This document shows positions 1-8,102 of a stretch of DNA of 42,438 nt, piece by piece. Under the pieces are notes generated by a model, which had not been told where the DNA came from, made no database searches, and saw nothing but the letters and a program-made list of their open reading frames with translations. Source of the DNA: Streptomyces chilikensis (GTDB lineage Bacteria; Actinomycetota; Actinomycetes; Streptomycetales; Streptomycetaceae); NCBI RefSeq assembly GCF_001642695.1, contig NZ_LWCC02000118.1:1-42438 (forward strand). Reading direction: 5' to 3'. A program made the translations under genes and the position numbers. Numbering within the stretch: position 1 is the first letter of the stretch; the number at the start of each line of letters is the position of its first letter.

Positions 1-137
1 CGGCCGCCGGGGGCCCGCCCGCGTCCGCGGGCGACGACGGGAACGCCCGCCGGGCCCCGAGGGCGGACGGCGCGCACCCGCGGACGGTCGGCGCGGGGCC
101 GGGCCCCGCCCCGTCCGATGCGGAGGCCGGCGGCCCC

Positions 138-149
138 TACGATCGGGGC
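138..149 (+). promoter_or_regulatory. Probable -10 of a leaderless promoter for the lipoprotein gene
   Basis: TACGAT at 138-143 fits the TANNNT -10 pattern and is followed by six bases and then the GTG at 150. Transcription would start at or next to the start codon. No purine-rich ribosome binding site stands at a usable distance. No convincing -35 is visible. Confidence 0.35.
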
Positions 150-1391
150 GTGGAGAGGAAACGGGTGGTGGGGGTCGTCGCGGTGCTGGGCCTGGCGGCG
201 GCGGGATGCGCGCCCGGGACGCCCGGGGCGCAGGAACTGCTGACGCGGCGGGCCGAGGCCCTGCTGGACGGGGACCGCGCCGCGTTCGCGGCGACCGGCG
301 ACGCCTCGCGGTGGGAGCCCTTGCACGCCCTCCCGCTGGCCGCCTGGCGGTACGGGGCGGTCGAGGTGACCGGCCGGGGCGAGGACACGGCCACCGTGGA
401 GACGGAGCTGCGGTACCGGCTGGACCGGGACGCCGGTGACGCCACCGCCCGCCGCGTCCTCACGCTCACCCGCGACGACGGCGGAACCTGGCGCGTCACC
501 GCCGACCGCCCCGCCCGGGGCGAGGCGGAACAGCTCTGGGACCAGGACGCCGGCCTGCGCACCGCGGCCACCCCCAGGACCCTGGCGGTGGCCGCGGGCG
601 ACGGGGACCCGCGCGACTACACCCCGCTCGGCGACGCCGCCGCCCGTGCCGTCGGCGAGGCGTGGGACACCCGGGTCCGCCCCGTGGTCCTCGTGCCGGA
701 GTCCACCGACGCCATGGCCCGCCTCCTGGACGCCCCCGCCTCCGCCCACCGGCGGACCGCCGCCGTCACCACCCCCGGCGACGCCCCCCGCGTCGTCGTG
801 AACCCGGAGGCGTTCGGCACCCTCGGCGAGGAGGCGCGGCAGATCGTCGTCACCCACGAGACCACCCACGTGGCCCTGCGCGCCCGCACCACCGGCCGCA
901 CCCCGATGTGGCTCTCGGAAGGCTGCGCCGACTGGACGGCCTACCGCGGGAGCGGACGGGATCCCGCCGAGGCCGCGCCCGCGCTCGCCCGGGAGGTGCG
1001 CGGCGGCCGGACGCCCCCGCACCTGCCCACCGACCGGGAGTTCGCCTTCGGCGGGGACGCGGGAACGGTCGGCCGGGCCTACGAGGGGGCCTGGCTGGCC
1101 TGCCGGCTGGTCGCGGACCGGTGGGGGGAGGGCACCGTCCGCGCCCTCTACGACGCGGCCGGGGCCGACGGCGAGGAGGCCGCCCTGCGGGAGGTCCTCG
1201 GCGTGGACCGGGCCGGGTTCACCGCCCTGTGGCAGGCGGACCTGCGCAGGGAACTCGGCGCCCGCCGGACCGCCGTCAGAGCAGCTCGCGCAGCCGGTCG
1301 GCGAGCAGGTCCCACCGCCAGCGCTCCTCGACCCAGGCGCGGCCCCGCTCGCCCATGCGGCGGCGCAGCTCCGCGTCGCCGAGCAGGGTGA
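150..1391 (+). CDS. Secreted lipoprotein with a gluzincin-type zinc metalloprotease motif
   Basis: The product has 413 residues. The N-terminus has basic residues, a hydrophobic stretch and a lipobox ending AAAGC, so Cys20 should be lipidated and the protein anchored outside the membrane. Residues 236-240 are HETTH, with Glu257 in WLSEGCADW as the expected third zinc ligand. This is the HExxH plus downstream Glu layout of peptidase-MA-like proteins, so a cell-surface metallopeptidase is likely. The substrate is unknown. The GTG start was chosen because the signal peptide begins immediately there; a TACGAT -10 sits just upstream. The last 116 bases overlap the convergent pimB gene, and the arginine- and proline-rich tail after about residue 375 looks like antisense read-through rather than domain sequence. 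A frame error near 1,276 could make the true protein shorter. Confidence 0.7.
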   Translation: MERKRVVGVVAVLGLAAAGCAPGTPGAQELLTRRAEALLDGDRAAFAATGDASRWEPLHALPLAAWRYGAVEVTGRGEDTATVETELRYRLDRDAGDATARRVLTLTRDDGGTWRVTADRPARGEAEQLWDQDAGLRTAATPRTLAVAAGDGDPRDYTPLGDAAARAVGEAWDTRVRPVVLVPESTDAMARLLDAPASAHRRTAAVTTPGDAPRVVVNPEAFGTLGEEARQIVVTHETTHVALRARTTGRTPMWLSEGCADWTAYRGSGRDPAEAAPALAREVRGGRTPPHLPTDREFAFGGDAGTVGRAYEGAWLACRLVADRWGEGTVRALYDAAGADGEEAALREVLGVDRAGFTALWQADLRRELGARRTAVRAARAAGRRAGPTASAPRPRRGPARPCGGAAPRRRAG

Positions 1392-2418
1392 CGATCCGTT
1401 CGGCGGCGTCCGCCGGGGAGCCGCCGCGGACCACCCAGCCGGTCTCGCCGTCGAGGACCGCGTCCGGAGCGCCGCCGGAGTCGCCCGCCACCACCGGCAG
1501 GCCCGTCGCGGACGCCTCCAGGTAGACGATGCCCAGGCCCTCCACGTCCAGCCCGCCCCGCCGGGTGCGGCAGGGCATGGCGAACACGTCGCCCGCCCCG
1601 TAGTGCGCCGGCAGCTCCGACCACGGCACCGGGCCGGTGAACACCACCGACCGCTCCACCCCGGTCTCCCGGGCCAGCCGCCGCAGGTCCTTCTCGTAGG
1701 GGCCGCCGCCGACGACCAGCAGCACCGCGTCCGGCTCGGCGGCCAGGATCCGCGGCATCGCCCGGATCAGGGTGTCCTGCCCCTTGCGCGGCACCAGCCG
1801 CGACACGCAGACCACCACCGGCCGGTCGGTGAGCCCCAGCCGGGCGCGCACCTTGTCGCCGCCCGACCCCGGGTGGAACGTCTTCTCGTCCACCCCCGGC
1901 GGGAGCTGGACCATCCGCGCCGCCGCCTCCGGCGTGAGCGCGTCCGCGATCCGCGAGCGGGTGTACTCGCCCAGGTAGGTGATCACGTCGGTGGACCCGC
2001 CGATCCGCCGCAGCAGCTGCCGCGCGGCGGGAAGCTGCGCCCAGCCCGCCTCGTGACCGTGGGTGGTGGCCACCAGCCGGGTCGCGCCGGCCTTCCGCAG
2101 CGCCGGGGCCATCAGTCCCAGCGGGGCGGCGGCGCCGAACCACACCGAGGTGCAGCCGTGCTCGCGCAGCAGGCCGACGGCCCTGCGGGTGGCGCCCGGC
2201 GTCGGCAGCAGCATGGTGGTGCGGTCCCGCACCACGGTGAACGGCTGCTCGGCGTCGAAGTCCGCGGTGGCCCGCACGCCCTCGCGGCTCCGCCTCCACG
2301 TCGACGCGTACACCACGAACCGTTCCGGATCGAGCCGCAGCGCGATGTTGTGCAGGAACGCCTGGATGCCGCCGGGGCGCGGCGGGAAGTCATTGGTCAC
2401 GATCAGCGTCTTGTGCAT
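1276..2418 (-). CDS. pimB: Phosphatidyl-myo-inositol mannosyltransferase, GT4 family (PimB-like)
   Basis: The 380-residue protein begins MHKTLIVTNDFPPRPGGIQ, the characteristic start of actinobacterial PimB. PimB adds the second mannose from GDP-mannose to phosphatidylinositol monomannoside on the cytoplasmic face of the membrane. Family features visible in order are the N-terminal glycine-rich loop, THGHE near residue 140, SRLVPRKGQD in the nucleotide-binding half, GLDVEGLGIVYLEA with the sugar-nucleotide-binding Glu, and a C-terminal WRWDLLADRL. A longer reading frame extends 33 codons upstream, but the ATG at 2418 matches family starts and leaves room for the divergent gene. A GT87 membrane mannosyltransferase is encoded divergently 26 bases away, so both probably serve mannolipid synthesis. 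The assignment is by remembered similarity to mycobacterial PimB'. Confidence 0.82.
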   Translation of the reverse strand: MHKTLIVTNDFPPRPGGIQAFLHNIALRLDPERFVVYASTWRRSREGVRATADFDAEQPFTVVRDRTTMLLPTPGATRRAVGLLREHGCTSVWFGAAAPLGLMAPALRKAGATRLVATTHGHEAGWAQLPAARQLLRRIGGSTDVITYLGEYTRSRIADALTPEAAARMVQLPPGVDEKTFHPGSGGDKVRARLGLTDRPVVVCVSRLVPRKGQDTLIRAMPRILAAEPDAVLLVVGGGPYEKDLRRLARETGVERSVVFTGPVPWSELPAHYGAGDVFAMPCRTRRGGLDVEGLGIVYLEASATGLPVVAGDSGGAPDAVLDGETGWVVRGGSPADAAERIVTLLGDAELRRRMGERGRAWVEERWRWDLLADRLRELL

Positions 2419-2444
2419 CGCCGCCGACCCTATCCAACCGCCCC

Positions 2445-3806
2445 ATGGGCAATCATGTCCGCATGCAGACCACGGGCCGCGCGCATCCTCCGTCCGCCTC
2501 CAGCCCCGCCCCGGCACCCGCCCCGGCCCCGGGGTCCGCCGCCCGGTGGACCCGGTGGGCGCTGTGGGCGCTGTGGCTCGCCTCGCGGGCGGTGCTGCTG
2601 CTCCTGGTCCTCAAGGTCTGGGTGATGCCGGGACCGGACGTCACCTCCGACGTCCACGTCATCTACCGGAACTGGTACGGGGTGCTCGGCGAGGGAACGT
2701 TCCCGCTGACCGACGTCACCTGGCAGTACCCGCCGGCCGCGGCGCTGGCCATCCTCTCGCCGGCCATGCTGCCGTGGCTGGGGTACGCGGAGGCGTTCTT
2801 CGTGCTCGCCTTCCTCGTCGACCTGCTGGTGTTCGCGCTGCTGCTGCGCGCCGGACGGGACGGCGGACGGTCGTCGCACGGGGCCTGGCTGTGGACGGCG
2901 GGCGTGCCGCTGCTCGGCCCGACGGTCTACTCCCGCTACGACCTGATGGTGACGGCGGTCGCGGTGGGCGCGCTGCTCGCCGTGGAACGGAGGCCGCGGC
3001 TGGCCGGCGCGCTGATCGGGTTCGGCGCGATGCTCAAGGTGTGGCCGGCGCTGCTGCTGGCCGGGGCGGTCCGGAGGGCCACCTGGGCCGGGGCGGCGGT
3101 GACCGCGGGCGTGGTGGCCGCCGGGTTCGCCCTGACGATGCCGGGGGCGTTCGCCTTCCTCACCTTCCAGCGGGACCGCGGGACCGAGGTGGAGTCGCTG
3201 GGCGCGCTGGTCCTCCACGTCGCCCGGCAGTACGGGTGGGAGGGGCAGGTGCTGCTCAACTACGGCTCGATGGAGTTCATCGGCCCGCACGTGGAGACGG
3301 TGAGCCGGGCGGCGATGCTGCTGACGGCGGCGGCGTTCGGGTGGCTGCTGTTCTGGCGGTGGCGGGCCCGCCCGGGGCGCCCGTCGGGCCCGGGGGAGGC
3401 AGCGCGGCGGGTCGTGTGGGGGCCGGCGGTGCCGGCGCTGGCCGGGCTGGTGGCGGTGCTGATGTTCACCGTGACCAGCCGGGTGATCAGTCCGCAGTAC
3501 ATGGTGTGGCTGGTGGGCGTCGCGGCGGTGTGCGTGTCGTTCCGCGGCGGCGGGGCGGGGCCGACGGGGTGGGTCGTGGTGGCCGCCTGCGCGGTGACGC
3601 TGCTGGAGTTCCCGCTGTACTTCGGCGACGTGGTGGGGAGCACGCCGCTGGGGCTCACGCTGCTGCTCCTGCGGAACGGGCTGCTGGTCGCCGCGACGGT
3701 GATGGCGGCGGACCGGCTGTGGGAGGTCACCGTGGGCGCCGCCCCCGGCGCGCCGGCGGAGCCCGCCGGCGCCGAGCCCCCGCGCGAGTCGCCGCGGAGC
3801 GCGTGA
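2445..3806 (+). CDS. GT87-family polyprenol-dependent alpha-mannosyltransferase (integral membrane)
   Basis: The protein has 453 residues and many hydrophobic segments, with roughly ten predicted membrane spans. Near the N-terminus is SDVHVIYRNWYG followed by TWQYPPAA, the extracytoplasmic acidic and aromatic loop typical of GT87 (formerly DUF2029) GT-C enzymes. LIGFGAMLKVWP is also typical of the family. Such enzymes use polyprenyl-phosphate-mannose to add alpha-1,2-mannose to lipoglycans or PIMs outside the membrane. The ATG at 2445 is used; an in-frame ATG at 2463 is an alternative. The C-terminal 30 residues are Pro/Ala-rich and probably disordered. It is divergent from pimB, which supports a mannolipid role. 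The exact acceptor cannot be read from sequence. Confidence 0.75.
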   Translation: MGNHVRMQTTGRAHPPSASSPAPAPAPAPGSAARWTRWALWALWLASRAVLLLLVLKVWVMPGPDVTSDVHVIYRNWYGVLGEGTFPLTDVTWQYPPAAALAILSPAMLPWLGYAEAFFVLAFLVDLLVFALLLRAGRDGGRSSHGAWLWTAGVPLLGPTVYSRYDLMVTAVAVGALLAVERRPRLAGALIGFGAMLKVWPALLLAGAVRRATWAGAAVTAGVVAAGFALTMPGAFAFLTFQRDRGTEVESLGALVLHVARQYGWEGQVLLNYGSMEFIGPHVETVSRAAMLLTAAAFGWLLFWRWRARPGRPSGPGEAARRVVWGPAVPALAGLVAVLMFTVTSRVISPQYMVWLVGVAAVCVSFRGGGAGPTGWVVVAACAVTLLEFPLYFGDVVGSTPLGLTLLLLRNGLLVAATVMAADRLWEVTVGAAPGAPAEPAGAEPPRESPRSA

Positions 3807-4028
3807 CGGGAGGATCGTCCCCGCCGCCCCGCCCGGGCCGGGCGGCGCGCCGGTCACGACCGCCCGCGGCGGGGCGGCGGGTGGGTGGGGTCTGCCGTTA
3901 CCGAGTTCCCGCGCGGGTCGCCGCGGGTGTGTGAAGGGATGGGTGGTTCCCGCGCCGCCCGCGGGTTGGGCGGCGCGGCGGCCACGACCGCCCGCGACGG
4001 GCGGCCGGGCGGCGGGCCGGCGGGTGGG
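3807..4028. repeat. Convergent intergenic spacer with an imperfect 33-bp direct repeat
   Basis: This spacer separates the convergent GT87 and endonuclease-family genes. The 33 bases at 3841-3873 recur at 3969-4001 with three mismatches; both copies share the core CACGACCGCCCGCG. Surrounding sequence is G/C-rich with several short inverted segments that could terminate transcription from either side. No open reading frame with a plausible start is seen. Confidence 0.5.
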
Positions 4029-4811
4029 TCAGGAGGCCGGTACCCGCAGCGCGGCGAGGACCGGGAGGTGGTCCGTGGCGCGGCGGAGGTCGGCGGGGGC
4101 GACCCCGGGGAGGCCGGCGGGGACGCCGCAGGCGAGGACCTCGATGCCCGGCGTCGTGAAGAGCGCGTCGATCCGCTGCGCGGGAGCCGCCGCGGGCGAG
4201 GTGAACTCCCCGCCCCACGGCGCCGCGGCACGGCAGTCCCGCAACGCGCCGGCCACCCGGCGGAACGTCCGCCCGTCGGGCCTCTCGTTGAGGTCGCCGC
4301 CCGCCAGCACGTGCGGGACGCCCAGGTCCCGAACCCGCTCCAGCAGCATGCCCCCCTGCTCGTACCGCTCCGCGGACCGCAGCGACAGGTGGCAGCTCAG
4401 CACCCCGAGCCGCGCCGCCCGCCCGAACCGCACCACGGCGGTGGCGAACCCCCGCCGGTGCAGCCCGGGCGTGAGCGGCAGCAGCACGTCCTCGGTGCGC
4501 TCCACCGCAGCCCGCGGCGAGCACAGCAGCGCCGGACCCGCGGCGGGCGCGCCACCGGAGAGGACCACCAGGCCCGACTCCCGCGCCAGCCGCGCCAGCC
4601 GCTTGCGCCAGCCGGCGAACCGCGGCGCCTCCTGCACCAGCACCACGTCCGGCGCGCAGGCGCGGATCACCCGGGCCAGTGCCGCCGTGTCGTCACGCAT
4701 CGACCGCACGTTGTACGACAGCGCCCGGACCACCGCCGACCCGTCGGCCCCGGTCCGGGACGCCGGCAACGGCGGAAGGGCGTCGGGCGCGCGGGACGCG
4801 CCGGCCGTCAC
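4029..4811 (-). CDS. Endonuclease/exonuclease/phosphatase (EEP) family protein
   Basis: The 260-residue product shows the EEP metal-dependent phosphodiesterase order: SYNVRSM with the first metal-site Asn, DVVLVQEA with the catalytic Glu, LSCHL, GGDLNERPDG with Asp and Asn, IDALFTT, and RATDHLPVLAAL with the C-terminal Asp-His pair. Members of this fold hydrolyse DNA, sphingomyelin, inositol phosphates or other phosphodiesters, and the substrate cannot be chosen here. The GTG at 4811 was taken as start because it lies 11 bases after the glucokinase stop. Longer frames run back through glucokinase and are shadows. It is the last gene of the minus-strand run from 8912. Confidence 0.7.
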   Translation of the reverse strand: MTAGASRAPDALPPLPASRTGADGSAVVRALSYNVRSMRDDTAALARVIRACAPDVVLVQEAPRFAGWRKRLARLARESGLVVLSGGAPAAGPALLCSPRAAVERTEDVLLPLTPGLHRRGFATAVVRFGRAARLGVLSCHLSLRSAERYEQGGMLLERVRDLGVPHVLAGGDLNERPDGRTFRRVAGALRDCRAAAPWGGEFTSPAAAPAQRIDALFTTPGIEVLACGVPAGLPGVAPADLRRATDHLPVLAALRVPAS

Positions 4812-4822
4812 CGGGTGCCGTC

Positions 4823-5776
4823 CTACATCGGGGCGGCGGGCTGCCGCGCCAGGTCGGCCGCGCCCACCAGGCCGGCCTTCCCGCCCAGCGTCGCCGCGTT
4901 CACCTCGGCGACCGGACGCCAGCCGCCGCCCACCAGCCAGCGCCGGTAGGACTTGCGGACCGGTTCCAGCAGCAGCTCGCCCTCGTCGGAGAGGCCGCCG
5001 CCGATGATGAAGGCCTCCGGGTCGAAGAGGGAGGCCAGGTCGGCCAGGCCCGCGCCGACCCAGCGGGCCAGCTCCCGGTAGGAGTCCACCGAGACCCGGT
5101 CGCCCTGACGGGCCGCCGTCGAGATGTGCTTGCCCTCGATGCCCTCGGGCGTGCCGTCGCCCAGGGAGAGCAGCAGCTCGGCGTTGCCCGGGGTGGCGGA
5201 GGCGCGCTGCTTCGCGTAACGCACCAGGGCGCGCCCGGAGGCGTACTGCTCCCAGCAGCCCTGCTTGCCGCAGCCGCACAGCAGGCCGTCCGGCACCATC
5301 CGCATGTGGCCGAACTCGGCGGCCACACCGAAGTGACCGCGGCGCAGCTTGTCGCCGATGATGATGCCGCCGCCCAGGCCGGTGCCCAGGGTGATGCAGA
5401 TGACGTTGCGGTTGTCCCGGCCGGCACCGAACCGGTACTCGCCCCAGGCCGCCGCGTTCGCGTCGTTCTCGACGACGACGGGGAGGTCCACGCGGGCCTC
5501 CACCTTCGCCTTGAGCGGCTCCTGACGCCAGTCGATGTTGGGCGCGAAGTAGACCGTGGCCCGCTGCCGGTCGACGTAGCCGGCGGCGCCGATGCCCACG
5601 CCGACGATCTGGTGGCCGGCCCGGGCGCCGTCCACCGCGGACGCGATGGCGTCGACGATGGCCTCGGCCGTGTCGGGGGTCGGCACCTTGAAGGTCGAGA
5701 GGATGTTGCCATCCTCGTCGACGACTCCCGCCGCGATCTTGGTGCCGCCGATGTCGACGCCGATGGTGAGTCCCAT
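4823..5776 (-). CDS. glkA: Glucokinase, ROK family (GlkA-like)
   Basis: The 317-residue protein starts MGLTIGVDIGGTKIAAGVVD, the phosphate-binding motif of ROK sugar kinases. It contains VVENDANAAAWGEY with the catalytic Asp, GTGLGGGIIIG, and the ROK zinc site as CGCGKQGCWEQYASG preceded by EFGH. It closely resembles remembered S. coelicolor GlkA throughout. It should phosphorylate glucose with ATP in the cytoplasm. In Streptomyces the protein is also required for glucose repression. A longer frame adds 19 codons, but the ATG at 5776 has a GAGGGA ribosome binding site and matches the family start. Confidence 0.92.
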   Translation of the reverse strand: MGLTIGVDIGGTKIAAGVVDEDGNILSTFKVPTPDTAEAIVDAIASAVDGARAGHQIVGVGIGAAGYVDRQRATVYFAPNIDWRQEPLKAKVEARVDLPVVVENDANAAAWGEYRFGAGRDNRNVICITLGTGLGGGIIIGDKLRRGHFGVAAEFGHMRMVPDGLLCGCGKQGCWEQYASGRALVRYAKQRASATPGNAELLLSLGDGTPEGIEGKHISTAARQGDRVSVDSYRELARWVGAGLADLASLFDPEAFIIGGGLSDEGELLLEPVRKSYRRWLVGGGWRPVAEVNAATLGGKAGLVGAADLARQPAAPM

Positions 5777-5829
5777 GTGTCCCTCGGTAAATGGTCGTGC
5801 CCGCTGGGGCTTACGGTACCGGAGGGCCG

Positions 5830-6297
5830 TCACTCCACGTCGATCCGCTGCCCTCCGGCAGGCCCGTCGCCCCGCCCGTCGTCCTCCGGACGGTCGGCGG
5901 AGCCCTCCCCGGCGCGGCCGGCGGGACGCTCCTCACCGGTGGTCCAGCGGCGCTCCTGGCCCTGCACGGCGGACCGGTAGGCGGCGAGCAGCTCGGAACC
6001 GGCGGCGGACAGGTGCCGGAAGACCTCCGGGTTCCGCTCGATCACCGGCTCGACCGCGGCCCTGGCCTGCCGGACGACCTGCTCGGCCGCTCCCAGCAAC
6101 TGCGCCTGGCCCTGCAACGAGCCCAGCCGGTCCGCGACCGCGGAGGCCAGCCTGCGCAGTTCCTCGGCCGCCGAACCCGTCCCGCCGCCGGGATCCCGGC
6201 GCTCGCGGCGGCGCTCCCGCTCCGCCCGCAGGTCCTCGGCGCAGGCCTCGGCCCAGGCGTCGGAGCCGCCGACGCGTCCTTCGGGCTTCTCGCTCAT
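5830..6297 (-). CDS. DUF5304-type small charged protein
   Basis: This 155-residue acidic and basic protein lacks a signal peptide or membrane span. The centre, about residues 44-115, is predicted to be helical (EELRRLASAVADRLGSLQGQAQLL, then VIERNPEVFRHLSAAGSELLAAYRSAVQ). Both ends are Gly/Arg/Glu-rich and probably disordered. It fits the Streptomyces-conserved DUF5304 family found next to glucokinase, as I recall it, and no function is known. It lies between the ArsA-like ATPase and glkA on the same strand. The ATG at 6297 follows a purine-rich GAAGAAGGGGT stretch. Confidence 0.6.
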   Translation of the reverse strand: MSEKPEGRVGGSDAWAEACAEDLRAERERRRERRDPGGGTGSAAEELRRLASAVADRLGSLQGQAQLLGAAEQVVRQARAAVEPVIERNPEVFRHLSAAGSELLAAYRSAVQGQERRWTTGEERPAGRAGEGSADRPEDDGRGDGPAGGQRIDVE

Positions 6298-6384
6298 CCC
6301 GGACCCCTTCTTCCGTTCTTCCGCGTGTCCCCGCCCGCGTCCGGCTCGGACACTGTCGACGGTACCCGAACGTCCCCGGCGCGT

Positions 6385-7545
6385 TCAGCGCTCGCGAGAA
6401 GCGCGCGGCCACACCGACGGGTCCGGGACGAAGCGGACGGCGAGCGCGCCCTCCCGCAGGGCCGCCCCGGTCACCGCGCAGCGGCGCAGCGCGGGGGGCA
6501 GCGCGAGGGCGTGGCGGAAGCGGCCCACGGTGAGCAGCAGCTCGTCGCCGCGACGCACCAGGTCGAGTTCCTCGCGGACCGCGCCGGGGAGCGGGATGCG
6601 CCAGACCAGCGTGCCGTCCTCGGCGGTGCGGTCCTCCACCGGCCGTTCGATCCCGGCGGGGACCTCCGCGCCGGGATCCGCGTCCACGCCCGGCACGCCG
6701 AGGGCGGCCAGGTCGTCCGCGCCGCGCGGGTCCCGGCCGAGGTGCGGGACGGCGTGGACGGGCAGGGCCGCGGCCCACTCGTGGAGGACCTTGGCCTGCT
6801 GCGCGGCGAGCACGGCCAGCCAGGTGTCGGGGGAGGAGTCCGGCACCACCCGGGTGGCCAGCAGCACCTCGGGGCGGTGGCCGTGCAGGGCGAGACCGAG
6901 CAGCGCCGTGCGCACCCCGTCGGCGGCGGTGGGGCCGGGTTCGGCGGTGAGACGGACCGAGGCGCGCCCCAGCAGGGCCTCCACCTCGGCGAGTTCCCCG
7001 TCCCGGCGGGCGGCGGACGCGTAGAGCCAGTCGGCCGGCACCGGCACCCCGGCCAGCCGGCCCAGCAGCGGCCGCAGCGCGCGGGCGGCCTGCCGTTCCG
7101 GCGGGAGCAGCCGGCGCAGGTAGCGGCGCAGCACGCCCGGCAGGGCGAGGAGGGCGAGGGCCTCGGGGGCCGCCGGGAGGTCGGCGACCAGCACGTCGTG
7201 GGCGCCGGAGAGCGCCGCCGCGCGCAGGTCGCGCAGCAGTCCGAGCTCCCGGGCGCCGGGCAGCGGGGGGAGCTCGTCGCGCTCCAGCGGGCGCGCGCCC
7301 AGCAGGTCCAGGGCGGAGCCGGCCCGCTCCTGGAGGGCCCCCAGCGCGTCCCGGAACCCCCCGTCGGGGTCGGACGGGCGCACCGCGAGGCCGGGAACGC
7401 CGTCGGGCAGGAGACCGGACGGCAGGGCGCCGTCGCAGGTCAGCAGCAGGGTGCGGGCGCCCTCGCGGGCGGCGCGCAGGGCGGTGGCCGCGGCGACGGT
7501 GGTGCGGCCGGAGCCGCCGGGCCCGGTGATCAGTACGGTCCGCAT
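6385..7545 (-). CDS. ArsA/GET3-like P-loop ATPase
   Basis: The product of 386 residues begins MRTVLITGPGGSGRTTVAAATAL, a deviant Walker A (GPGGSGRTT, residues about 8-16) of the ArsA/GET3/MinD SIMIBI class. Further on are LLLTCD, the switch-like VLVADLPAAPEAL, and a C-terminal IPLPG ... LDLVRRGDELLLTVGRFRHALALPPALR segment. That last segment resembles the small all-beta alpha-crystallin-like domain often found at the end of actinobacterial ArsA proteins. The canonical second lysine of the deviant Walker A is not evident, with Arg instead, so activity should not be assumed. A longer frame reaches into the SRPBCC gene, but the ATG at 7545 precedes the P-loop directly. The partner is unknown. 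Confidence 0.7.
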   Translation of the reverse strand: MRTVLITGPGGSGRTTVAAATALRAAREGARTLLLTCDGALPSGLLPDGVPGLAVRPSDPDGGFRDALGALQERAGSALDLLGARPLERDELPPLPGARELGLLRDLRAAALSGAHDVLVADLPAAPEALALLALPGVLRRYLRRLLPPERQAARALRPLLGRLAGVPVPADWLYASAARRDGELAEVEALLGRASVRLTAEPGPTAADGVRTALLGLALHGHRPEVLLATRVVPDSSPDTWLAVLAAQQAKVLHEWAAALPVHAVPHLGRDPRGADDLAALGVPGVDADPGAEVPAGIERPVEDRTAEDGTLVWRIPLPGAVREELDLVRRGDELLLTVGRFRHALALPPALRRCAVTGAALREGALAVRFVPDPSVWPRASRER

Positions 7546-7565
7546 CGGCGGCGGGGGCCCGGGTC

Positions 7566-8009
7566 CTAGGCCGCCTTCGACTCGACGCGCTTCTTCAGGC
7601 CGGCCAGCGCGCGGTCGATGATGACCTTCTCGGCCTTGCGCTTGATCATGCCCAGCATCGGGATCTTGACGTCCACGGTGAGGGTGTAGGTCACCTCGGT
7701 GGAGCCGTCGCCGCGGTCCCGGAGGGCGTAGGTCCCGTCCAGGGAGCGGAGCATCTGGGACTTCACCAGGGTCCACGAGACCTCGGTGCCGCCCTTCCAG
7801 GTGTAGGCCAGGGTCTGGTCGTCCTTGATCGCGCCGGCGTCCATCACCAGCCGGACCTGCTCCGCGCGGCCCCGGTCGTCCGTGGCGACGACCTCCGCCT
7901 CCTTCACCTCACCGGTCCACTCGGGGTAGCGGGCGAAGTCGGCGATCACCTCCATCACGGCGGCCGGTGCGGCCTGAATGGTGATGTTCGAGCTGGTGTG
8001 TTCCGCCAT
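7566..8009 (-). CDS. SRPBCC (polyketide cyclase/dehydrase, START-like) protein
   Basis: This 147-residue protein has the SRPBCC layout: an N-terminal strand SNITIQAAPAAVMEVIADFARYPEWTGEVKEAEVV, a central set of strands, and a long C-terminal helix LGMIKRKAEKVIIDRALAGLKKRVES that closes a hydrophobic cavity. Family members bind or act on lipids, polyketides or quinones. Nothing here picks a ligand. It is 20 bases upstream of the ArsA-like ATPase, a pairing conserved in Streptomyces in my recollection, so a joint role is possible. Confidence 0.72.
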   Translation of the reverse strand: MAEHTSSNITIQAAPAAVMEVIADFARYPEWTGEVKEAEVVATDDRGRAEQVRLVMDAGAIKDDQTLAYTWKGGTEVSWTLVKSQMLRSLDGTYALRDRGDGSTEVTYTLTVDVKIPMLGMIKRKAEKVIIDRALAGLKKRVESKAA

Positions 8010-8102
8010 CGCCGTGGCTCCTCCAGATCCGGTCCGGCAGGTCTGCGGGTGCAGGCTATCGCGCGCGGACGGCCCCGCCGCCCCCGCAGGGGGGCCGCGG
8101 CC

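Noticed and set aside
2063-3934. 623-codon plus-strand frame across pimB and the GT87 gene
   Set aside because: It is antisense to pimB and out of frame with the membrane protein, Ala/Gly/Arg-rich with no domain, so a GC shadow.
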